64,000 nt of DNA from Clostridium algoriphilum (GTDB lineage: Bacteria; Bacillota; Clostridia; Clostridiales; Clostridiaceae): NCBI RefSeq assembly GCF_020443705.1, contig NZ_JAIZZK010000006.1, forward strand, positions 79,223 to 143,222, given 5' to 3'. Made by a program: the position numbers and the translations under genes. Position 1 is the stretch's first letter. Each line of letters opens with the position of its first letter. The notes below the pieces were generated by a model. The model made no database searches. It was not told the DNA's origin and was given only the letters and a program-made list of their open reading frames with translations. Of the stretch, positions 16,814-30,465 are shown one piece after another.

Positions 16814-17779
16814 ATGGAAAATAATTCTGTATTAACACCAATAGAGGTTGCGAAGATACTTAAAATTACAAAGAATACGGTTTATGAATTGGTGAAAAGA
16901 GGAGAACTTAACTCTTACAGGGTTGGTAACAAGATAAGAATAGAAATGAAGGATATAGACATTTATAAGAATAGATCTAAGAAAATTCAAAAGTCTAAAG
17001 GAAGCGACAATGAGTTAGCTAATGCTTATACAACAATTGTGAATCCATATCAAGCAGAAAAAATTCAAAAAAGTTATGGCTTCGTTATTTGTGGTCAAGA
17101 TATCATGCTAGATATATTATCAAGACATTTACAACATCACTCTAAAGGAGTTCAGGCACTTAGGTCCTATGTTGGAAGTTATGACGGGTTGTATGCTCTT
17201 TATCATGGGAATGTCCAGATTGCTACAGCTCATTTATGGGATAGTGAGACCGGGGAGTATAACGTGCCTTATGTAAAAAGAATGCTTCCTGGAATACCAA
17301 CGATTATAGTGCATCTTGCTAATAGAATGCAAGGATTTTATGTCCAAAAGGGTAATCCTAAAGGAATAAAAGGATGGGAAGACTTAAAATGCCCTGGAAT
17401 TACTATAATAAATCGCGAAATTGGAAGTGGAACAAGGATATTATTAGACGAGCATTTAAAAAAGCTTGGAATAAGTGGTAATAGTGTAGCTGGATATGAG
17501 AGGGAATGTTTTTCACATCTTGCTGTTGCGAGTGTCATTGCAAGAGGCGGAGCAGATGTTGCTATTGGAAATGAAAAAGCTAGCCAGCAGGTAGCTGAAA
17601 TTGATTTTATCCCGCTACAAAAGGAAAGCTACGAGCTTGTTATTAAAAAAGAAAATATGGATAAACCACATTTTCAAGCTGTCCTTGAAATTCTTAAGTC
17701 CCAAGAATTTAGACTGGAACTCGAGGGTATTGGTGGATATGATTTAAAAGCTTTGGGCGAAATAACTGCAGAGACATAA
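16814..17779 (+). CDS. Excisionase-type HTH regulator with PBP-like ligand domain (mod-linked copy)
   Basis: Residues about 5-55 form a helix-turn-helix of the HTH_17/excisionase class (LTPIEVAKILKITKNTVYEL). After a short linker comes a 220-residue PBP_like domain that resembles periplasmic binding proteins but is cytoplasmic (IICGQDI, LPGIPTIIVHL, GNPKGIKGWEDLK). Proteins of this kind often regulate metal or anion transport. Position directly before modABC suggests molybdate or tungstate sensing. ATG follows GGGAGG, within a CCCTATATAGGG palindrome. A paralog lies at 40082. Confidence 0.8.
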   Translation: MENNSVLTPIEVAKILKITKNTVYELVKRGELNSYRVGNKIRIEMKDIDIYKNRSKKIQKSKGSDNELANAYTTIVNPYQAEKIQKSYGFVICGQDIMLDILSRHLQHHSKGVQALRSYVGSYDGLYALYHGNVQIATAHLWDSETGEYNVPYVKRMLPGIPTIIVHLANRMQGFYVQKGNPKGIKGWEDLKCPGITIINREIGSGTRILLDEHLKKLGISGNSVAGYERECFSHLAVASVIARGGADVAIGNEKASQQVAEIDFIPLQKESYELVIKKENMDKPHFQAVLEILKSQEFRLELEGIGGYDLKALGEITAET

Positions 17780-17840
17780 TGTAATAATGGAGTGACTTAG
17801 TATTGGGCTAAATCACTTTTTATTTTATTATAAAAAAACA

Positions 17841-17900
17841 TTGAAATTTTTAACATGTTAAATTATAATAAAACATAACAAAACATAACAAAACACAAAG
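17841..17900 (+). promoter_or_regulatory. modABC promoter with helically phased operator repeats
   Basis: TTGAAA (17841-17846), a 17-base spacer and TATAAT (17864-17869) make a strong sigma-A promoter. Directly after the -10 box come three 10-base repeats, AAACATAACA twice and AAACACAAAG, at 17871-17900, in phase with one DNA turn. They cover the expected transcription start, a suitable place for a repressor. An inverted partner (TTGTGTTT) is at 17925-17932. Confidence 0.6.
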
Positions 17901-17966
17901 TGAGTTAATTTTAAAATGCATTTTGTTGTGTTTAATCAGTAATATAAAAACTATAGGGGGGAAAAA

Positions 17967-18788
17967 ATGAAAAAGGGAGTACGTTCTTTACTAGTTATGT
18001 TTTTAATAGCATCTACATTGGCAATGGGGGGGTGCGCTCAGAAGGCTAAAACTGCAGAAACAGCAACGCCTACAGCGACTCAGAAACCAGTTACATTAAC
18101 AATTTCTGCTGCAGCGAGTCTAACTGAAGCTATGGGGGAAATAAAAACACTTTATAGCAAGGAGAAACCCAACGTTACAATAAATTATAATTTTGGTTCT
18201 TCAGGTACATTGCAGCAGCAAATAGAACAAGGTGCTAGTGCTGATTTGTTTTTTTCAGCGGCTACAAAACAGATGAATGCACTGCAGAAAAAAGGTTTAC
18301 TAATTGACAGTACAATGGTTAGTTTATTAGGAAATAGTGTCGTGCTTATAACTAAAAGTGATTCTACACTAGCTATTAGTGATTTTAAAGATTTGAATAA
18401 TAGTAAAATTAAGAAGATTGCCTTGGGGGAACCGAAAACTGTTCCTGTAGGTCAATACTCAGAGGAAATATTGACATCTTTAAAAATTCTTGAAAAAGTA
18501 AAAACAAAGGCTGTTTACGGAAAAGATGTTAAGGAAGTTTTATCTTGGGTGGAATCGGGAGATGCAGATGCAGGAATTGTATATGGTACTGACGCCAAAA
18601 CTTCTAAGAAAGTAAAAGTTTTAGTTACTGCTGGTAAGGAATTATATAAAAAACCAGTTGTTTATCCAGTAGCAGTAATTAAAGCTAGTAAAAATGTAGA
18701 TGATACAAAGGCGTTTTTAAAGTATTTATCTAGTGATAAAGCAAAAGCAGTATTCGCATCGTATGGTTTTAGTTTTCTTGTAAAATAA
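17967..18788 (+). CDS. modA: Molybdate ABC transporter substrate-binding lipoprotein ModA
   Basis: The 273-residue protein has a lipoprotein signal peptide (LAMGGC lipobox near residue 22) and a Thr/Ala-rich linker. The binding-protein fold shows the ModA features ISAAASLTEAM, NFGSSGTLQQQIEQGASADLFFSAA and EVLSWVESGDADAGIVYGTDA. The two-serine/alanine oxyanion pocket motifs (AAAS, GSSG) are retained. It delivers molybdate or tungstate to ModBC. It is first gene of modABC behind its own promoter. Confidence 0.92.
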   Translation: MKKGVRSLLVMFLIASTLAMGGCAQKAKTAETATPTATQKPVTLTISAAASLTEAMGEIKTLYSKEKPNVTINYNFGSSGTLQQQIEQGASADLFFSAATKQMNALQKKGLLIDSTMVSLLGNSVVLITKSDSTLAISDFKDLNNSKIKKIALGEPKTVPVGQYSEEILTSLKILEKVKTKAVYGKDVKEVLSWVESGDADAGIVYGTDAKTSKKVKVLVTAGKELYKKPVVYPVAVIKASKNVDDTKAFLKYLSSDKAKAVFASYGFSFLVK

Positions 18789-18805
18789 GTTAGGAGTTGG
18801 AGTGT

Positions 18806-19489
18806 ATGTCAGAATATTCACCATTATGGATTTCCATAAAAACCTCTATAACAGCTACTTTTATAGTGTTTTTCATCGGAATTGCAGTAGCTTGGTTTAT
18901 GGCTAGCTATAAAGGACGCGTCAAAGGATTATTAGATGGAATTTTCACATTACCAATGGTGCTACCTCCAACAGTTGTAGGATTTATATTGCTCTTAATT
19001 ATAGGGAAAAATTATCCTATAGGAAAGATATTAAGTGGATTTGGAATTAATTTAATATTCACATGGTTTGCTACAGTTATAGCTGCAACTGTGGTGGCAT
19101 TTCCTCTAATGTATAGAACATGTGTAGGTGCTTTTAGTCAAATCGATGTTAATGTTATTAATGCAGCAAGAACCTTAGGAGTATCTGAGTGGAAGATATT
19201 TTGGAAGGTGGCGGTACCACTAGCTTGGCCGGGAATTGCGGCGGGTACAGTACTAGCTTTTGCAAGGGCACTTGGAGAATTTGGGGCTACAATAATGGTT
19301 GCTGGAAGCATTCCTGGTGAAACGCAAACAATTCCCATTGCAATATATTTTGCTGTGGTAGCAGGAGAAACTGGTAATGCTATTAAGTGGGTTGTATTAA
19401 TATTCATAATATCTTTAACGATTATGGTTGCCAGTGATAAATGGGCCGAGAAGCAAATGTTTTTAGTATCCTCTGCAAGGAGGAAATGA
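18806..19489 (+). CDS. modB: Molybdate ABC transporter permease ModB
   Basis: A 227-residue permease with five membrane helices and the ABC coupling loop AARTLGVSEWKIFWKVAVPL, followed by GEFGATIMVAGSIPGET typical of ModB. The start was placed at ATG 18806, nine bases after AGGAG; a TTG at 18797 is less well spaced. It follows modA by 17 bases and runs up to modC, forming the membrane channel for molybdate. Confidence 0.92.
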   Translation: MSEYSPLWISIKTSITATFIVFFIGIAVAWFMASYKGRVKGLLDGIFTLPMVLPPTVVGFILLLIIGKNYPIGKILSGFGINLIFTWFATVIAATVVAFPLMYRTCVGAFSQIDVNVINAARTLGVSEWKIFWKVAVPLAWPGIAAGTVLAFARALGEFGATIMVAGSIPGETQTIPIAIYFAVVAGETGNAIKWVVLIFIISLTIMVASDKWAEKQMFLVSSARRK

Positions 19490-19491
19490 TC

Positions 19492-20559
19492 ATGAGCTTA
19501 GATGTAAACATTATAAAAAGATTACCAGGATTTGAACTTAGAGTCGATTTTAAGGCGGATAATGACATTTTAGGATTTCTAGGAGCATCAGGATCAGGAA
19601 AAAGCATGACACTGAGGTGTATAGCTGGCATTGAGACCCCAGACAGTGGAAAAATAGTATTAAATGGACGAGTACTGTTTGATTCAGAAAATAAAATAAA
19701 TGTGCGTATTAGAGAAAGAAAAGTAGGATTTCTTTTTCAAAATTATGCTCTATTTCCTAATATGACTGTAGAACAAAATATTGCTTTTGGGCTCATTAAA
19801 AGTATTTCAAAAGTTGAAAAAGAGCATAAAATTAAAAAGAAAATTGTAGATTTGCAGCTTACTGGGATGGAAAAAAGATATCCTTATCAACTATCAGGGG
19901 GACAACAACAAAGAGTCGCACTTGCAAGAGCTCTGGTTGTGGATCCTGAGATATTACTCCTTGATGAACCTTTCTCAGCATTAGATGAGCATCTTCGCAA
20001 TAGTATGATTATACAACTTATGGAGGACCTTAGGTCGTTTAAGGGAACCTCAGTTTTTGTTACACATAATATGGAAGAAGCATATCAAATATGTAATAAC
20101 ATAATAATTATAGAAGGCGGATGTATTGATGCTAGAGGGCATAAGGATGCTATATTTAATAACCCACCAACACTTTACTCTGCAAAGCTAACAGGATGTA
20201 AAAATATTTCAAAAGCTAGAAAAATTGGGCCTAATATTATAGAAGCTATTGACTGGGGATGTAAAATTACTTTTAATTATGAATTAGAAGATGATATAAC
20301 ATACCTTGGTATAAGGGCTCATTATCTAGAACTTAGTGGAGATGATAAAGTCACAAATACTTTTAATTGTTGGGTTGTTTTTACCAGTGAGGCTTTATTT
20401 AGAATAAAAGTTTATCTTAAATTTACGCGACCTATAGTAGATGAAAAAGATTACCATGTAATGTGGGATATATCTAAGGAGGAGTGGGATTTAGTGAAAC
20501 AAAACCCTTTTCCATTAAAAATAAGAATAAATACAGAGAAAGTTATACAAATAAAATAA
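19492..20559 (+). CDS. modC: Molybdate ABC transporter ATP-binding protein ModC
   Basis: The 355-residue ATPase has Walker A GASGSGKSMTLRCIAG, signature LSGGQQQRVALARAL and Walker B ILLLDEPFSALDE. A C-terminal region of about 125 residues (residues 230-355) corresponds to the TOBE/MOP-type regulatory domain, though it is diverged (ITYLGIRAHYLELS). AAGGAGG sets the start at ATG 19492, immediately after the modB stop. It powers molybdate import. Confidence 0.92.
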   Translation: MSLDVNIIKRLPGFELRVDFKADNDILGFLGASGSGKSMTLRCIAGIETPDSGKIVLNGRVLFDSENKINVRIRERKVGFLFQNYALFPNMTVEQNIAFGLIKSISKVEKEHKIKKKIVDLQLTGMEKRYPYQLSGGQQQRVALARALVVDPEILLLDEPFSALDEHLRNSMIIQLMEDLRSFKGTSVFVTHNMEEAYQICNNIIIIEGGCIDARGHKDAIFNNPPTLYSAKLTGCKNISKARKIGPNIIEAIDWGCKITFNYELEDDITYLGIRAHYLELSGDDKVTNTFNCWVVFTSEALFRIKVYLKFTRPIVDEKDYHVMWDISKEEWDLVKQNPFPLKIRINTEKVIQIK

Positions 20560-20604
20560 AATGGTAGCAGGGAGAGGACTTTTAGTCATCTCCCTGCTAC
20601 CATT
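20560..20604 (+). terminator. Hairpin after modC
   Basis: A 16-bp perfect stem (AATGGTAGCAGGGAGA with TCTCCCTGCTACCATT) and a 13-base loop begin right at the modC stop. No T-run follows, so it may protect the 3' end as much as end transcription. A second hairpin with a T-tract lies downstream at 20716. Confidence 0.6.
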
Positions 20605-22034
<1,430 letters not shown>

Positions 22035-22140
22035 GACATGCAATTCAATCAGTTTGAAGCCTTATTGAATAACATGTCAAAGAAAATATTTTTAAAAGTG
22101 TCCATGCTTATTATATCAAATAGTTAGGAGGAGTCAAGAA

Positions 22141-22467
22141 ATGATAATGATAAGGGCTATAATTAGACCAGAAAAAATAGGTATTGTACTTTCGGAACTA
22201 GTTGATGCAGGTTTCCCTGCAATTACTAAAATAGGTGTAGTTGGTAGAGGTAAGCAAAGAGGATTAAAGGTCGGAGATATACAATATGATGAGATTCCAA
22301 AGGAAATGCTTATGATAGCAGTTAGTGATGAGGATAAAGAAGATGTTATAAAAATAATTATGAGAAGTTCAAAAACAGGTTTAAAAGGTGCTTTTGGAGA
22401 TGGTAAGATTTTTGTAAGTGCCATAGATGAAGTATATACAATAAGCTCCGGAACTGAAGGTTTATAA
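22141..22467 (+). CDS. nifI1: PII-family nitrogenase regulator NifI1
   Basis: A 108-residue PII-like protein with IIRPEKIGIVLSELVDAGFP at the start and a T-loop of the GRGKQRGLKVGD type. The ending GDGKIFVSAIDEVYTI is the PII core strand. NifI proteins of archaea and clostridia bind 2-oxoglutarate and switch nitrogenase activity off when ammonium returns, acting directly on the MoFe-type protein. Its place between vnfH and vnfD is the classic nifI position. Ribosome binding site AGGAGG is nine bases before ATG. Confidence 0.92.
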   Translation: MIMIRAIIRPEKIGIVLSELVDAGFPAITKIGVVGRGKQRGLKVGDIQYDEIPKEMLMIAVSDEDKEDVIKIIMRSSKTGLKGAFGDGKIFVSAIDEVYTISSGTEGL

Positions 22468-22479
22468 GGAGGTAAAAAA

Positions 22480-22863
22480 ATGAAGGAAATTACAGCTATA
22501 ATTCGAATTGATATGGTTAATAAAACTAAGGATGCCCTTCTTAAAGAGGGCTTCCCCTCTATAACTTGTAAAAAAGTTATGGGACGTGGAAAGAAAAAAG
22601 TTGCATATGAATTATTTCAACATGTTACATCTGGTGAAATTCTTACTCCTGTAATGGCTGAACAATTATCAGAGCAGCATAGACTTATTCCAAAGAGAAT
22701 GCTTATTATAATTGTAGAAGACATGGATGTTCAAAAGATAATAAAAACTATTATTAAGGTTAACAAAAATGGTAATCCGGGAAATGGGAAAATATTTGTG
22801 ACCACTGTAGATGACGCTGTTAGAGTTAGAACAGGTGAAGTTGGAATAGAAGCTATTCAATAA
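22480..22863 (+). CDS. nifI2: PII-family nitrogenase regulator NifI2
   Basis: The 127-residue partner of NifI1 has a longer T-loop (GRGKKKVAYELFQHVTSGEI) and the same C-terminal strand (GNGKIFVTTVDDAVRV). NifI1 and NifI2 form a hetero-oligomer that inhibits dinitrogenase; in this locus the target should be the vanadium enzyme encoded next door. It starts 12 bases after nifI1 behind AAGGAGG. No uridylylation tyrosine of the GlnB type is evident. Confidence 0.92.
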   Translation: MKEITAIIRIDMVNKTKDALLKEGFPSITCKKVMGRGKKKVAYELFQHVTSGEILTPVMAEQLSEQHRLIPKRMLIIIVEDMDVQKIIKTIIKVNKNGNPGNGKIFVTTVDDAVRVRTGEVGIEAIQ

Positions 22864-22931
22864 TCTAGTATTTTTTATATATTGCATTTCGAAGCAGGTA
22901 ATTAAATAAGAAAGATTAAGGAGGTACATGA

Positions 22932-24323
<1,392 letters not shown>

Positions 24324-24324
24324 A

Positions 24325-24663
24325 ATGGAAGATAGAGTTGCAGAAATAGTCTCCTTTATTCAACAAAGATATTTATGGCAATTTGCTCCACGAACTTGGG
24401 ATAGAGAAGAAAATATAAATGGTATTTTAGATCAGGCTAGTGAACTTTTAATAGGCCAAGAAGTATCGCTTGACACTCCAAAAGAAAATTGTTTTTATGC
24501 TGATGCAAAGTTTTTCGTTAATGAAATTAAGAGTAAGTTTTTATGGTTAAACGAAATGGATAATGCTCAAAGAAAAGCATTAATTAATTCCACAAAAGCA
24601 AAAATGATTGAAATAACTATAACAAAATCTCTGAATTTGGAAGTTGATAATCCAAAATATTAG
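24325..24663 (+). CDS. vnfG: Vanadium nitrogenase delta subunit VnfG
   Basis: The 112-residue protein has the delta-subunit signature LWQFAPRTWDREENINGIL and FYADA, like VnfG/AnfG, and no counterpart in Mo nitrogenase. It stabilises the VnfDK heterodimer and is required for full nitrogenase activity. It begins one base after the vnfD stop, so translation is coupled. The length agrees with the family. Presence of this gene alone rules out a Mo-only nif operon. Confidence 0.93.
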   Translation: MEDRVAEIVSFIQQRYLWQFAPRTWDREENINGILDQASELLIGQEVSLDTPKENCFYADAKFFVNEIKSKFLWLNEMDNAQRKALINSTKAKMIEITITKSLNLEVDNPKY

Positions 24664-24678
24664 ATAAATAAAATATAG

Positions 24679-26121
<1,443 letters not shown>

Positions 26122-26147
26122 AATAACATAATTCAAATAAAAATTTA

Positions 26148-26176
26148 CGGGTATGACTACAAGTTAGTCATACCCG
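26148..26176 (+). terminator. Hairpin between vnfK and vnfE
   Basis: CGGGTATGACTA and TAGTCATACCCG form a perfect 12-bp stem with the loop CAAGT, 27 bases after vnfK and 34 before vnfE. No T-run follows. It could attenuate or process the mRNA so that structural subunits exceed the cofactor scaffold, as is typical for nif operons. The role is inferred. Confidence 0.55.
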
Positions 26177-26209
26177 AATCTATAAAAGTCTAGGTAGGAG
26201 GTAGAAGTC

Positions 26210-27736
26210 ATGGATATTTCTGATAGTGTTGTATTTTCCGGCCATTTGGGTGAGCTTTATAAATTGGCTAAGGAAGGAAAAATAAAAACTAATCTACAAG
26301 GTAGTCATACTCGTGCCTGTAAATTCTGGACCGCTATGAAGATTTTGAGTGGTATTAAAAATGCTATAGTTATTGCACATGGTCCAAGTGGTTGTGCTTA
26401 TGGAGTAAAACAGGCATATAAGCTTACAAACTGCCGTAATAGTGGATCACCTTATGAATCGGTTTTAAGCACAAATATAGGAGAAAAAAATATAGTTTAT
26501 GGTGGGGAAAAAGAATTAAAAGGGGCTATTTTAGAAGTAGATAAAAAATATAAACCTGATATTATCATTGTGGCAACTAGTTGTGCTACTGGAATTATCG
26601 GAGATAATATCGATAGTGTAGTAGATGACCTTAAAGGTGAAATAAATGCTGAGACAATGACAGTACATTGTGAAGGGTTCTCGGGAGAATATCGAAGTGG
26701 CTTTGACTTGGTGTTTAAGGAATTAGTAAAATTAATGGAGCCCCCCACTCCAGAGCTTAAGACTAAATTATCTAAGTCCGTTAATATTGTAGGCGGCAAG
26801 ATGGGACCAGAAAGAACCGAGGTAGATACCGATGTAAAGGAGCTAATAAGACTTATTGAAGGTATGGGAGCCAGTGTTAATTCAGTTATTGCTGGTAATT
26901 GCAATTTAGAAGAGCTAAAGAAAGCTCCAAGTGTTGCAGTAAATTGTAGCTTATGTGTTGATATAGGGTATGTCATAGGTAAAGAAATGCTATCACAATT
27001 TGGTACTCCGCTTAACTCGACTATACTTCCGTATGGTATAAGCGCTACTGAAAAATGGATAGAAGGTGCGGCTAAACATTTAGGAATGGAAGAAGAAGCT
27101 AAGGCTTTAATGGAGAAGGAATATAATAACATTAAGATTGAATTTGAAGAAACTAAAAAGAATCTAGTGGGTAAAACAGCAATAGTTGAAGGTCACGATG
27201 CTGTAAAATCATTAGCTATAGCTCATATGTTAGAGCGAGATTTCGGTATGCGCGTTGTAATATTTAATTTTCATCCTTGGAGCACAGGGGCAAGGGAAAC
27301 TAGTATTGATTATCTCTTAGAAACCGGCATAGATCCAGAGATATTAATTACAAAGGGCACACTTGCATTCGGTAGATATGAATCTATGAAACAAACAGAA
27401 GATGAACTATTGAATTTGATTGGTGGCTTAAGTGCAGAATCAGTGGTTTATTTCGGTTCTTCATTAGCCTTTCCCAATATTCCGTTGGTGGATCTAAATG
27501 CAATATTAAATAGACCGAGATTTGGATATAGGGGAGCGTTAAAGGTTGCAAAATGTATAAATACTGCGTTTAAGTATTCTTTTAGACCACGAAGTTATCT
27601 AACTAAAAGAATAGTGTTCCCGAAGAATGCAGGAATGGCATCTGCTTTATCACTAACTCCCAAATTATCAGGTGACTTACCTGATTGCACGGTTTATTCA
27701 GCAGGTAGGAGGCGAGGAAAATGTATGAACGAATAA
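26210..27736 (+). CDS. vnfE: Cofactor scaffold VnfE (NifE-like)
   Basis: The 508-residue protein has the NifE-type start with Cys in RACKFWTAMKIL and HGPSGCAYG, then ATSCATGIIGDNID. The C-terminal half holds GRYESMKQ and a family-length tail of about 50 residues after FGYRGALK. With VnfN it forms the platform on which the NifB precursor becomes FeV-cofactor. Fe-only systems normally lack EN genes, so its presence next to vnfDGK supports the V assignment. It overlaps vnfN by 16 bases. Confidence 0.9.
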   Translation: MDISDSVVFSGHLGELYKLAKEGKIKTNLQGSHTRACKFWTAMKILSGIKNAIVIAHGPSGCAYGVKQAYKLTNCRNSGSPYESVLSTNIGEKNIVYGGEKELKGAILEVDKKYKPDIIIVATSCATGIIGDNIDSVVDDLKGEINAETMTVHCEGFSGEYRSGFDLVFKELVKLMEPPTPELKTKLSKSVNIVGGKMGPERTEVDTDVKELIRLIEGMGASVNSVIAGNCNLEELKKAPSVAVNCSLCVDIGYVIGKEMLSQFGTPLNSTILPYGISATEKWIEGAAKHLGMEEEAKALMEKEYNNIKIEFEETKKNLVGKTAIVEGHDAVKSLAIAHMLERDFGMRVVIFNFHPWSTGARETSIDYLLETGIDPEILITKGTLAFGRYESMKQTEDELLNLIGGLSAESVVYFGSSLAFPNIPLVDLNAILNRPRFGYRGALKVAKCINTAFKYSFRPRSYLTKRIVFPKNAGMASALSLTPKLSGDLPDCTVYSAGRRRGKCMNE

Positions 27737-29058
27737 AATTTGAAGATAGCAAGTATAGTAAAGATCCAGTTTTAGGTTGTGCACTTGAAGGTGTAGCTAG
27801 CATTATAGCCGGGATTGAAGATGTAAGTGTTGTGATTCATTCTCCTCAAGGCTGTGCTGCAACGGTTGCTAGTGCATATGATGCTCATGAAATTGATTTC
27901 ACGAAACGAAAAATAGGATGTACTCGTCTTTTTGAATCAGATATTATAATGGGAGCAACGCAAAAATTACAAGATATGATAAAAGAGGCCGACGTTGCAT
28001 TTAAAACTAAGGTCATGTTTGTGGTTGGAACATGCTCAGCGGATATTATTGGTGAAGATATAAATGCTATATGCAAAAATATGCAGCCAGAAATTAGTGC
28101 AAAACTAATACCTATCATGGCAGGTGGTTTTAGAGGCAATAGTTATGATGGCATGGATATAGGTCTTGAAGCTTTATTCCCATTTATAAAAAAAGAAGAA
28201 TCAAAAGAAGTTAAAACTGTTAATATTATAGCTCCTCAGGCAAATTTAAATCCTACTTGGTGGGCAGATTTAAAATGGGTTAGTAGAATATTAGAATATT
28301 TAGGTATTAATGTACAATGCGTAATAGCTCATAATACATCTTTAAGTGAACTAGAAGTTGCAGGCATAGCATCTGCAAATATTCTTTTAAGTCATGATGT
28401 CGGCTATAAGTTTGCGCAAAAGATGCAGGATATACATGGAATACCTTTAATTCTTGCAGATATTCCACTACCGATAGGTATGAAAAATACAACTGGGTGG
28501 CTAACAGCACTTGGAAAATATTTTGATGTTGAGGAAAAGGTACAGCAAATAATAGAAAAAGGTGAGGAATTTGTTGTTGAAATTCTTCGAAAGAGAGCAT
28601 TAATGATTATTCCAAGATATCGTAATTGTAGAGTTGCAATATCTGCAGATGCCACCATTGGAATTGGTCTTGTGAGAATGCTTTTTGAGGAACTTGAGAT
28701 GATTCCTGAATTATTGTTGTTTAAATCTGATATGCCAGAATCACAAAAGATCCTTGAGAGAGAATTAGATGATCTAGGGATTTCGCCTAAAGTAGCATTT
28801 TCTATTGATGGTTATCAGATAAAAAAGGCATTAGCAGATATAAAGGTTGATGCAGTCGTTGGGTCAGCCTGGGAGAAATACATAGCGGAAGAAGTAGGAA
28901 TAAAAATAGATTTTGATGTATTAAATCCCACAAATAGAGATGTTTATGTTGATAAGGAATATTTCGGATATGAAGGTATGCTAAATATTTTAGAGGTTTT
29001 TGCAAATGATTGGGAACGTGCATTTCGTTCAAAAGAAATAAATTGGAAAGAGTGTTAG
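27721..29058 (+). CDS. vnfN: Cofactor scaffold VnfN (NifN-like)
   Basis: The 445-residue protein has the NifN-type pattern DPVLGCALEGVASIIAGIED, SPQGCAATVA and GTCSADIIGEDI, and the last quarter has DAVVGSAWEKY. It pairs with VnfE to hold and finish the cofactor. Translation begins inside the vnfE end behind AGGAGG, consistent with equal amounts of both subunits. The fold is a VnfK-like copy without the cofactor histidine. Confidence 0.9.
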   Translation: MYERIKFEDSKYSKDPVLGCALEGVASIIAGIEDVSVVIHSPQGCAATVASAYDAHEIDFTKRKIGCTRLFESDIIMGATQKLQDMIKEADVAFKTKVMFVVGTCSADIIGEDINAICKNMQPEISAKLIPIMAGGFRGNSYDGMDIGLEALFPFIKKEESKEVKTVNIIAPQANLNPTWWADLKWVSRILEYLGINVQCVIAHNTSLSELEVAGIASANILLSHDVGYKFAQKMQDIHGIPLILADIPLPIGMKNTTGWLTALGKYFDVEEKVQQIIEKGEEFVVEILRKRALMIIPRYRNCRVAISADATIGIGLVRMLFEELEMIPELLLFKSDMPESQKILERELDDLGISPKVAFSIDGYQIKKALADIKVDAVVGSAWEKYIAEEVGIKIDFDVLNPTNRDVYVDKEYFGYEGMLNILEVFANDWERAFRSKEINWKEC

Positions 29059-29099
29059 GTAAAGCATAGAAACATACTTAAAAAGTTGAGGTGAAAATT

Positions 29100-30371
29100 A
29101 TGGATTGCAATTGCTCAAAAACGGAGAATAAGATTTCAGACATTATGTTAGAAAAAACAAATAGGCATCCTTGTTATTCTTTTGATGCTCACAATAAATT
29201 TGCTAGAATGCATTTGCCTGTTGCGTCTAATTGCAATATTAGTTGTAATTATTGTAATAGAAAATTCGACTGTGTAAATGAAAGCCGGCCTGGTGTTACT
29301 AGTGAAATACTTACACCTAAAGAAGCTAAAATAAAGTTTGATAGAGTAAAAGAAAAAATCGGACAACTTTCCGTAGCAGGTATTGCGGGACCTGGAGATG
29401 CCTTGGATAATTGGGATAATACTAAGAAATCTATAGAATTAATTAGAACGGAAAATTCTGATATAGTATTTTGTCTCTCAACCAATGGTTTAATGTTACC
29501 TGAATACGCACAGGAGATTATTCAATTAGGTGTAACACATGTTACAGTAACTGTAAATTGTTTAGATAGCAAGATTGGTGCAAAAATATATAAATATGTT
29601 AATTATAAGGGTAAGCAATACGTTGGAGAATTGGGAGCAAAATTGTTATTAGAGAATCAATTAAAAGGTATTGAATTATTAACTAGTCAAGGAATTATTG
29701 TAAAAATAAATATTGTAATGCTTGAGGGAATTAATGATCAGCACATACCTGAGGTTGTTAAAAAGATGAAGGAACTTGGAGTTTATATTATAAATATTAT
29801 GCCATTAATACCTGCACAAGGAAGCGTTTTTGAAAATCATCCTCAAACTAATATGAAGAACTTAATAAAAATGAGAGATATATGTGAATTGGATGTTCGG
29901 CAAATGCGCCATTGTAAACAATGTAGGGCGGATGCAATTGGATTACTTGGTGAGGATCGTTCACAAGAATTCTCAAATAAGGCTTTAAAAGAGGAAGTAT
30001 TGGAAGTAGTTGAAAATCAGCAAAATGTAAAAAAAATAAAAGTTGCAGTAACATCTAAGAATGGTAGACTTGTAGATTTGCATTATGGTCATGCTAAAGA
30101 GTTTATGATTTATGAAATAAATGGTTTAGATTTTAAATTCATTGAAACAAGGCAGGCGGATAAATACTGTCTAGGGAATGAGGAATGTGATGAAGAGGAA
30201 GCTCGCAGGGAGGCTGCGGTTGATTCAATTGCTGATTGTGATGCTGTTCTTACTTTGAGAATTGGAGATTATGCCGAGAAAAAGCTACTGGAGCGAGGAA
30301 TACGAAGCGTTATATATTGGTATACAATTGAACAGGGTTTGAAGTTGGTTCAAAAGGAATTGATAAATTAA
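29100..30371 (+). CDS. nifB: FeMo/FeV-cofactor precursor synthase NifB
   Basis: The 423-residue protein begins with a radical-SAM domain: CNISCNYC (residues about 45-52) binds the catalytic cluster and further cysteines (CKQC near 275) bind auxiliary clusters. A C-terminal NifX/NafY-like domain starts near residue 310 (KVAVTSKNGRLVDLHYGHAKEF). NifB makes the carbide-containing 8Fe core used by all nitrogenases. ATG 29100 fits GAGGTG better than the GTG at 29091. It follows vnfN by 41 bases. Confidence 0.93.
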   Translation: MDCNCSKTENKISDIMLEKTNRHPCYSFDAHNKFARMHLPVASNCNISCNYCNRKFDCVNESRPGVTSEILTPKEAKIKFDRVKEKIGQLSVAGIAGPGDALDNWDNTKKSIELIRTENSDIVFCLSTNGLMLPEYAQEIIQLGVTHVTVTVNCLDSKIGAKIYKYVNYKGKQYVGELGAKLLLENQLKGIELLTSQGIIVKINIVMLEGINDQHIPEVVKKMKELGVYIINIMPLIPAQGSVFENHPQTNMKNLIKMRDICELDVRQMRHCKQCRADAIGLLGEDRSQEFSNKALKEEVLEVVENQQNVKKIKVAVTSKNGRLVDLHYGHAKEFMIYEINGLDFKFIETRQADKYCLGNEECDEEEARREAAVDSIADCDAVLTLRIGDYAEKKLLERGIRSVIYWYTIEQGLKLVQKELIN

Positions 30372-30465
30372 TAATTGTTTCCATTTACTTTAGTTCGAAA
30401 GTTAAAATTGAATTATAAATTTTTTATTATATAATTAATGATTTTTAGAGGGAGGTGATTTAAAG

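Noticed and set aside
27885..28139. Minus-strand frames inside vnfN, vnfE and neighbours
   Set aside because: They lie fully within well-supported genes on the other strand and have no ribosome binding sites or family motifs.
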